Of a DNA stretch of 64,000 bases, positions 56,115 through 64,000 are shown in pieces. The notes under the pieces were generated by a model that did no database searches, was not told the origin of the DNA, and was given only the letters and a program-made list of their open reading frames with translations. The DNA is from Phallusia mammillata. Lineage: Eukaryota > Chordata > Ascidiacea > Phlebobranchia > Ascidiidae. Both the position numbers and the translations under genes were made by a program. Position 1 is the first letter of the stretch. Every line of letters begins with the position of its first letter. The stretch is from contig QLIY01000198.1 in NCBI GenBank assembly GCA_003260075.1, positions 1,815-65,814 on the forward strand. Direction: 5' to 3'.

Positions 56115-59100
56115 ATTTTTAATACACATTTTTTACCGAAAAACCGTTGCAGATATCTGACGAAGCAAGAGCATATGATGCAGCTGTAATTTTATCAAAA
56201 ACTGACAGCTATGCATTTAGATTTGTATTGGTTTCAGGCCATGCAATTCATATCACTGACAACCCTCCCAAATCAATTTTGTATTCAATACCACATTCTG
56301 AGATTTGCGATGTAAAACAGGTTGGTTCAGTTTTTTGTTTCAACCATTTGCGAAATCATTTTCAGATGTTTATTGATTCTTAGGTCCACGATACTGCAAA
56401 GTTTTTGCAAAAAGATCTGCAGGATATTGCCCAACATATTGTTGTCAAACACTATTCAGCTCAAAGCAATCCATCCCTTACTTCACTTTCAAACCTTCAA
56501 GCAGCTAGTTTAGTTGATCGAAATAATGCTGAAGTTGATCAGAAAAGCTCGTTTTTCAAATCTTTATTTACTTCTTCTTCAAAGAAAAGTCCCATCCATG
56601 GACAACAGTTTGACCCATCAACTCAATCTGTTCACTCTGGATTTAATAAAAACTCAAGCAATAATAACAATGTTTTAAGTACAGTCACACCATCTGTCTC
56701 CGCAGTCAACAGACAAACTATAAAAAAGTCTTCTTTTGATTTATCTGATGAAAACCCAATGTCTGACACAGGTAAATTGACTGTATTGTAACTAAATTTA
56801 AAGATAGGTACACAAAGCACAATTTTAAACGTTCTAAAAAAAATCAGAGCCAGCTGCCCCCCCCCCACCCAATGTCTGACACAGGTAAATTGACACAGCT
56901 GTGTTGTAACTAAATTTAAAGATAGGTACACAATGCACAATTTTAAACGTTCCGAGAAAAAAATCAGAGCCAGCCACCGCTTAATTGCTTTTACTTTGTG
57001 TCGCCCCCTTTTTATCGTTGTGCGGCACCAAGTTGCATGCCTTCTATGGGTTTTATTTCTGACGATAACAAAAAAATTGTCGAAATGTTTTACACCCAAA
57101 TACTGGCTCTGATTTTTTTGCTTGAAATTAAAGATATATTATGTTTTTATTTTTTATATTACAGATTCTTGCAGTAGCATGTCAGAGAACCATGTATCTC
57201 CTCGTTCTAGTGCAAAATGGCCTGACTCTGACTTGCCTCATTGTGATGTTTTAGAACCAGCTGTTTGTTGTAGTTTGGCAAATGTTGAAGAAACTCACTT
57301 GTATGTATTAAATCACAGTTCACTCATTTATCCTATGCTTAAAAGTGCATGGAGAGACTTCTTGCTGGTAAGTTAATATTTTTGTAAGGTGGTTAATAAG
57401 ATATATACTGCTCTTTTTGGTTGGCAATGACTTCACATTGCTTGGTGCAATTGGTAAATTTGTAAATAAGTTTCTGTTTGCAAATTTGTGTTTTACCTTA
57501 CTAGTAAAGTTTTATATTTATAAATATGCATATGTCTGGTTTAGATGGAATAACTTATTATTAAGGTTTGTTTGAATTGGAACAACATATAATTTTCAAA
57601 ACTGTACATCTTGTTACGCCTAATTTTTTACACCAGGAACATACTGTAACCTATTTCGATTGTTTTAGAGTGCCACATTGAAAATTGACAATAACAAGCC
57701 TGAATCACAACAGAAGAAAAGTCCTATCCAGGAATCAGTTCTAAATGTTCTGTTTACTGATTTAAAAAAAGACATTATTCAGTGTCATAACCAGAATATG
57801 TCCATAGAGAATGTATACAAGTAGGGTAATAAGTAACTTTTATTCTATTTTATGTCTTAATGTAATTTGTTTTGGTGTAGATATGTAAATGAGTTAAAAC
57901 TAGCCGTAGAGCAACACAGCTCCTTGAAGAGGCGATTTTGGATTGACAACCAACTGTTGACAGTCCTTGTTGAGATTTTTGTAAAATGTACATCTTTTTT
58001 CTCAACTAATGATGTTGACCAACATGCTGATGCAATAGAGTAAGTATATTTCCAAGTACATTTGAGGAATTGTGCAGAGAATTTCTTGACTGAATATTTT
58101 ATCTCAAGATTTGTGGCCATGTATAGACATGATTTATTTATAAACCAGGATTAGGTACAACTTTCAGTATTCAAGGGACATCTGCTTTCGACTTATAATC
58201 TTGTTCTTCTCATAGTATCTGTTTGGCTGTTAAAATTTCCAAACATTTAACAGCATTAAAAAAAAATTAAAACAAACAGCCATTCGGCGAAGTGCAGTTG
58301 GCATTCACATTTTTTATATTTGCATTATTGTTTTTTGTTAGATTTTACATTAAATAATGTTGCACCTACTTTTTAGGTGTTGCATTTTAATTGCTGAAAC
58401 TATTTCTAAAATGATTAAAGGCAGTGAGGCCTTGTCTAACTGTCAACATGTTCTTCAGCAACAAAGGTGTGTGGCAATTCAATACTCTTTGTAGCAATTT
58501 CGCTTTCAGAAACATTTGTTTTGTGGCAGTACGACATTTTATGAGAATTTTCTTCGAGCTCTATTGAATGTGCAATTGTTAAAAAACTCCAATATTACCA
58601 ATCAGGAGTTGACTGGCTTATGTGATGAGTATTTGGAAGCTGCTGTTGATATTTTCTATTATTTAATAGTGATGGCTGAACAGGTAAGACATTGCAAGAT
58701 AGTAACATGTCCAATTTTTTTTAAAAAAACTTTTGTTTAGATTGCATGGAAAGCAATGGAAGTGACACATCCGAATTTAACCAGTCATACTTTATTTTCT
58801 GCAATCAGTAAACATCCAAACTTGGTTTGTTGATTTTGAAGTTTTTTTCAAGCTTTTAGTACTGTTAATATGTGGGCACATGCACATCGGTTAAAAACTG
58901 TGCTGGCAAGACGTTTTCCTTCATTTTTAATAATTCATGAGAATAATTCATTTCATGCACGCATGTGTTTGAAGGAACTTCCCCCCCCCCCCATCGCCGT
59001 TCGATAAACGGTATTTCAGAGCAAAAATCATCTGACAGTGATGCTCATTCTTGCCAATCCCAATGTAGCAAAGTAGTGCAATAACGCGCCCCCGCTGCGG

Positions 59101-59470
59101 ACGCCCATGGGCACACCGCACATCGGTTAAAAACTGTGCTGGCAAGACGTTTTTCTTCATTTTTAATAATTCATGAGAATGATTCATTTCATGCACGCAT
59201 GTGTTTGAAGGAACTTTTTCTTGACCTACTGATGAGAAAATGCGTTTCTCTATGGACTCAAGGAGATGTGAAAAGCTCGCCTGACGTCACAGCAGCGGTG
59301 GTTGGATCGAACTCCGCACTGACACCTAGCGAATGCGTCCGACTGTACAGAAGTTTTGTTGTTCTTTATCGCCCCCCCCCCCAGAAGTTTTGTTGTTCTT
59401 TATCGTATTATTACCAAAATTCGAACGGCAAAACATCGCGCCTGCTCAAAATACAAGGAAGAATTCAAGT
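55909..59470 (+). CDS. C12orf56: C12orf56 homologue
   Basis: Protein of unknown function conserved in animals. Exons: 1 (55909-55965, second allelic copy 56024-56080), 2 (56153-56320), 3 (56384-56771), 4 (57165-57367), 5 (57669-57820), 6 (57881-58039), 7 (58377-58466), 8 (58530-58683), 9 (58741 to about 58824), then a long exon whose better copy covers about 59110-59470. Family blocks: FESFLKRSV at the start, AIHITDNPPKSIL, THLYVLNHSSLIYPMLKSAW, NELKLAVEQHSSLKRRFW and LTPSECVRLYRSFVVLY. Phases agree through exon 9; the link to the last exon is not settled. Exon 1 copies differ by silent changes only, showing both are alleles. Spacers at 56001-56010, 56857-56866, 58981-58992 and 59372-59382 interrupt it. 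A further 3' exon near 61384-61590 is possible. The first region has a PH-like look, but I would not name a fold. Confidence 0.82.
56752..56977. repeat. Allelic copies at the end of C12orf56 exon 3
   Basis: About 56752-56856 and 56867-56977 are copies, split by ten C's (56857-56866). Both contain the donor site after MSDT. Confidence 0.85.
58872..59218. repeat. Copies of a C12orf56 exon with an orphan fragment between
   Basis: About 58872-58980 recurs at about 59105-59218. After the first copy come twelve C's (58981-58992), then about 112 bases not found elsewhere, then the second copy, which runs on into the rest of the exon. 59350-59371 and 59383-59404 are a further short copy around C's at 59372-59382. 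Confidence 0.8.
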
Positions 59471-61800
59471 AAGAACACCGTTAAAACCAACGGCAGTTAG
59501 TTTAAAAAACGCTTTATTTATGTTGCTAGCTACAAACAAAACGCTAGTATTTGTGTTGCTAACTACAAATTCGGTGATAACTCGTTTTTAATATTGACCC
59601 TTCTAATCGTAATATTTGCGGTGGTTGCAACACCCGCTGTGCCTTAACGCAGTGGTTCCCAACCTTTATCGACGAATGCCTCCCTTCAAATTCAAAGCAT
59701 TCTTGATTCTCCCCAATAGACTACAAAGATCATTTAAATTTAGTTTTTTATCACCTTCACACATTATATTCCCAGAGCTGAAGTGTCTATTTACTAACCA
59801 AGCGACATGTACAAATTAGTGTAAATTTCTCCCCAGAAGTTTTGATATTCCTCCCCGGTTGGGAACCAATGCAATGCTTTTACATAGCATTTTTTAGCAT
59901 AGTGATTTTTGCTCCCAGGTACTATATACGTCCTGACAGCGTGACGGCCAAAATACCCGAATCGTACCCGGCATGCGCCATCCTTCGGAACGTTATTCGA
60001 TCAGTTGCTGTTTTGGTTTTACCTGGGCAAAATTCGAGATGATGTAAAAATGACAAGTATTGCCCAACGATATTTTCTTCAATTTTTAGCTGTACAATCG
60101 CAATATTTTTGGTATGCCATGCGCGTTTTTTGTACGTCCTGTGAAGCACTGGTTTCGCTTGTTCCTCATTTTAGCACTAACATAAAGTTTTAATTTTTTA
60201 GCACTAAAGTTATATTTTTTATCATTGTATCTTTCCATTTTTTTGTCAAGTGTGACCAGCAATTGTTTGCAACGTTCCAACGGCCAACATATTTGTACAA
60301 ACAGACGTGTTCATATTTTGTTCAGTGGCCTAAGATGTTAACCCAATGTTTTGTAAAGCAATATAATTAGAATTACAAAATGTGGCGTGACACAAGCAAT
60401 AACAAGGCTTTGGACATTACGCACTGGCTGAAATTTAGTTATGATACAACGATTTGTCACCCACTGCCTTCATATGCATGAATCATTTGCGGCATCTTGT
60501 TAAATAATTCTTGTCGGTACTGTATTTTGTTGCCTCAGTTGCCATTTTTGTAATAAGTTTTTTTTTGCACGATTAGTTTTGAACATGTAATCGAAATGAT
60601 TTGCACTGTACCTTTGATTTGTGCCCCGTCGCAATTTACACTTGATTGTCAAAGGTGTTTTATTGAACAGTTTCCCCCCCCCCCTTTGTTGCCTCAGTTG
60701 CCATTTTTGTAATAAGTTTTTTTTTGCACGATCAGTTTTGAACATGTAATCGAAATGATTTGCACTGTACGTTTGATTTGTGCCCCGTCGCAATTTACAC
60801 TTGATTGTTAAAGGTGTTTTATTGAACAGTTTTAAATTTTAGCAAGTGAAATAAACACCCTTTGAAGCAAGGTGCGTTTTGGACCCTAATTACAAAAATC
60901 TTTTCTGTTTACCTTTCAAATGTAGCCTCTTTGCTACGTTTTAGGCTAGCTAAATTCGTTTTTCGACTGGTGTTGTTTCATTAAAAAATCTGAACATCGG
61001 GGAATAAAGATTTATTTTTCGAATTGGAAAAAAGTTTGTTACCCCCAGCGCCCTATACCCCCCCCCCCCGTTTTGGACCCTAATTACAAAAATCTTTTCT
61101 GTTTACCTTTCAAATGTCTCTTTGCTACGTTTTAGGCTAGCTAACTTCGTTTTTAGACTGGTCTTGTTTCATTAAAAAATCAGGGAATAAAGATTTATTT
61201 TTCGAATTGGAAAAAAGTTTGTTGCCCCCAGCGCCCTATACTTAATACACGACGAATGTGCTTTTAATTGTATCGGATAATACACTCCTAATGGTCACAT
61301 ATGTTTTCTTGTAAATATAGTAACCTAAAATCTACACATGCAAGGCAAGATTCGAATATTTTCAACCTTCGGTAACTTTCTCATTGCAACACACCATATT
61401 AGGAGAAATGCAACCATCATTTCGCATGTATCTTGTCACAAGGCACCACGAGCCCTGTCACATACTGATAAGGAAGTGTCAGTATCAGTCGAAAAGCTTA
61501 GAGGAACTCGCATGCTTTCAATCAAGAAGTAAATACCCCCCCCCCCATCAGTCGAAAAGCTTAGAGGAACTCGCATGCTTTCAATCAAGAAGTAGGCTAA
61601 ATATCAACTTAAGGCATAAAGTATTAAAACTAACTCCAGCCCCATGCAATTCTCTACCGCGGAGACCGTCACGGTTTTTAAAGATCATTAGACAACGCCA
61701 AGGTCAAGACAAACCCAAACAAATATTTTGGTAGAATGAAATGTTTCAAAATGCAATTTCAACCATCTGACGTTGGCAAGATATCCACCACTGCCATCTT
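59471..61800. other. 3' region of the C12orf56 homologue, no firm exon
   Basis: 59651-59870 looks like a decayed hAT MITE (cagtggttcccaacc ... ggttgggaacc). Joins: 60674-60683 (copies about 60525-60673 and 60684-60833), 61058-61069 (about 60871-61057 and 61070-61242) and 61536-61546 (about 61483-61535 and 61547-61600). A frame at 61338-61532 ends VEKLRGTRMLSIKK and stop in both copies of the last join; it could be a terminal exon but is unproven. Confidence 0.5.
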
Positions 61801-63042
61801 TTACTCGCTTTCAATGTTTGCTAGTATGACTGATTGCATACAGCCAGGCCCAAGCATCGCTGGTTCGGTTTGAATACAGGCGTCGTTGAACGAATAAACT
61901 TCTTTTACTTTTTTATCCGCTTCTCCATTTTCATCCGCCTGTTTATTCTGGACAGTAAGGGTTTTCGTTAACAAGGTCAATGTAAAAACAAAATAATGTT
62001 TTTTGCCAATAAGAAGATATACCCACTTTAGTAAAATCTTTATCGGAAATCTCTTCATCGTCGTGCCTATCTTTTCCCGATTCTGCAAAAAGAAAAATGC
62101 TCAATAGATTGCCACGGCACAAAATCAATTTAGAAACCTACTTTTCAGTGGCGGTCGAATTACTTTATGACTGATGTTCCGGACGTGTTTTCTCATACTT
62201 GTGGCCACGAGATTGACGATGGTCGCAAACCAAGCAAGTCCGGCCACAACCCAAATTAGAACAGCAACGGTTGTCAGAATTCCCCCTTGAGAACTAGGAT
62301 CTGAAATATTTCATCACCTTGCAATTAATAGTGTGAAAAGGATCTGTGTCAGTGTCAATAAACCAAGGGTTCACAATAAGCCCAAAGGCCAAGCATTTGT
62401 ACATTTCCACTAAATTAAAATTGTCACTGAAAGGTTAAGCGTAATGGCCGTTCGTTGAAACATTTCAAACACTTGGAATAAACTGTAAAAAAACAATGAA
62501 AAATGACATGATTTCCAGCAAAAGAACTCAGTTAACAGAAAATGATGCCCACAACGGGCCAGGAAGCCATAGTTTACACCTGAAAAATTGTGATGTAACA
62601 TTGACGTAGAAATTGAATAAAATTTGGCGGCAATATGTTAGCCTCCGAACACTCAGTTCTAAAACATAGTGTCACGGACAGCTGCAAGAAGGTTTATATG
62701 TCAGCCGTGTTTACTGTTCTTGCGGCGCCTGACTGGAGCACTTTCCTAAACGGGATTTAAAAGCGTGGGCAAACAACGCCTATAGGGTAATTGTATCATG
62801 AAACTTATCCTATAGGTCACATTTTCGCCAACGTCACCTGGGACTAAGTCTCCGAATCCAATGGTGGTAAGGGTGACAATAACGCAGTAGAGACATTGAA
62901 CGAATGTCCAGCCCTCCTCATTACCGACGAAAGTCAACAACAAACTTGGCAGAACAATGTAAATCACAACCCCGATCAGAGTGGTGACCGCTATGCTCCA
63001 AGTTTTTGCTTTTGGAATTCTGTCACATATTGAAGATGTTGC
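61801..63042 (-). CDS. Two-pore-domain K+ channel, 3' half (TASK2/TALK-like)
   Basis: Minus-strand exons 63042-62805, 62300-62142, 62082-62027 and 61947-61801, with consistent phases. The first encodes membrane span M3 (IAVTTLIGVVIYIVLPSLLL), the second pore loop and the selectivity filter TIGFGD (EEGWTFVQCLYCVIVTLTTI before it). The next holds span M4 (VLIWVVAGLAWFATIVNLVA) and a basic post-M4 segment. The last two are an acidic cytosolic tail ending ILANIESE. K2P channels set the resting K+ leak. The post-filter region and the GLAW motif in M4 resemble the KCNK5/16/17 group. M1, the first pore and M2 are missing and must lie beyond 64000 or in a gap. The donor after the filter exon is a weak gtttca. 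Allelic pieces of these exons recur at 63149-63660. Confidence 0.85.
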
Positions 63043-63137
63043 CTGAAAAACAGTGCAACGTTTTTTTTAATTTATCATTGTAATTTGGGAATCATTCCCA
63101 GTTCTATTACCCTTTCTGCAACGATTTCCACCTTTCA

Positions 63138-63660
63138 CCCCCCCCCCCTAAACGGGATTTAAAAGCGTGGGCAAACAACGCCTATAGGGTAATTGCATCA
63201 TGAAACTTATCCTATAGGTCAAATTTTCGTTCCCCCCCCCCCATTTCCACTAAATTAAAATTGTCACTGAAAGGTTAAGCGTAATGGCCCTTCGTTGAAA
63301 CATTTCAAACACTTGGAATAAACTGCAAAAAAAACAATGAAAAATGACATGATTTACAGCAAAAGAACTCAGTTAACAGAAAATGATGCCCACAACGGGC
63401 CAGGGAGCCATAGTTTACACCTGAAAAATTGTGATGTAACATTACCCCCCCCCCACCGACGAAAGTCAACAACAAACTTGGCAGAACAATGTAAATCACA
63501 ACTCCGATCAGAGTGGTGACCGCTATGCTCCAAGTTTTTGCCTTTGGAATTCTATCACATATTGAAGATGTTGCCTGAAAAAATTGTGCAACTTTTCTTA
63601 ATTAAACCCAGTAATTTGGGAATCATTCCCAGTTCTATTACACTTTCTGCAACGATTTCC
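63138..63660. repeat. Three misordered allelic pieces of the K2P locus
   Basis: After C runs at 63138-63148, 63232-63242 and 63445-63454 come copies of about 62750-62830, 62405-62603 and 62925-63137, in an order that does not match the main copy. The last one carries the M3 exon again (minus strand, about 63577-63455). These are scaffolded fragments of the other allele, not a second channel gene. Confidence 0.85.
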
Positions 63661-64000
63661 ACCTTTCATTAAGTTATATATAGGCTATCACAAATGGGAA
63701 ATGTTTATTTCCAGGTTAATCTTACAAGGAAAACAAATGTCAAATGATTTTACAAAAAAAAATGTCGAATGATTTTAACCTGGATATAAACTAAACATTT
63801 CCCAACTTGCGCTTCTTAATTATTTGTATTTTTAGGTGTCAAGAAAGCGCCACTATAAGTACTTCAAAGCCGGATTGGAATACTTTAAAGCTAGACATGA
63901 ACTTTTTACTTTCCCAAATACACAACTAAAACCCATGACGATACAAATTTTATAGTTTTGCCCTTAGGTCACAATAAAAAATTCATGATTTTACCGTTTC
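63661..64000. other. Right-hand end of the window, no exon seen
   Basis: AT-rich DNA, presumably K2P intron. I see no splice sites with a plausible coding segment. Confidence 0.4.

Noticed and set aside
59651..59870. Complete hAT MITE
   Set aside because: Ends resemble cagtggttcccaacc, but no target duplication is visible, so it is kept only as a decayed fragment.

Overview
This looks like a piece of an animal genome, most likely from a tunicate (a solitary ascidian). The base composition is AT-rich. Genes are split into many short exons, with introns of about 70 bases up to about 2.4 kb and GT..AG ends. The gene set is metazoan: PINCH, KXD1, ANKRD39, ZMYND12, RTF2, C12orf56, MYORG, MARVEL, K2P and MASP homologues. 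There are many short hAT-type elements. No species was identified by alignment; ascidian is an inference.

Layout. 1796-2673 (+) SLC31 copper transporter. 3880-4170 (-) small ParB/sulfiredoxin-fold-like protein. 4595-8212 (+) GH31 glycosidase of the MYORG type. 10260-10367 (-) terminal exon of an unknown gene. 12154-17013 (+) PINCH/LIMS. 17711-18390 (-) ANKRD39. 18777-19553 (-) KXD1. 19743-21708 terminal-inverted-repeat element. 21968-23227 and 25366-26405 (+) two tandem PRXL2B-type peroxiredoxin-like genes. 26704-28890 (-) ZMYND12-like. 30093-30871 (+) MARVEL protein. 30900-36200 repeats, including a complete 1.4-kb hAT-like element. 36236-47253 (-) a MASP-like modular serine protease. 48998-54491 (+) RTF2. 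55909 to about 59470 (+) C12orf56 homologue. 61801-63042 (-) the 3' half of a two-pore-domain K+ channel; its 5' end is not visible.

The most important feature for anyone using this sequence is an assembly pattern. About 39 runs of C lie on the + strand and none of G. Nearly all are 10 bases once C's that can belong to the flanks are removed; three are longer (41, 69, 96). Most sit between two near-identical copies of the same 50-900 bases. These behave as gap spacers between overlapping contigs, mostly the two alleles of a very heterozygous animal, and not as biological poly-C. They break or duplicate exons in MYORG, ANKRD39, the MASP, RTF2, C12orf56 and the K2P channel. Five single N's do the same in places.

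I do not see a new gene system. The best biological leads are a MASP-like protease whose catalytic His codon reads Leu while Asp and Ser are kept, four CCP modules in that protein where two are usual, a ZMYND12 with no MYND finger, a GC-AG intron present in both copies of ANKRD39, and transposons with clean target-site duplications, one of them present in only one of two allelic copies.
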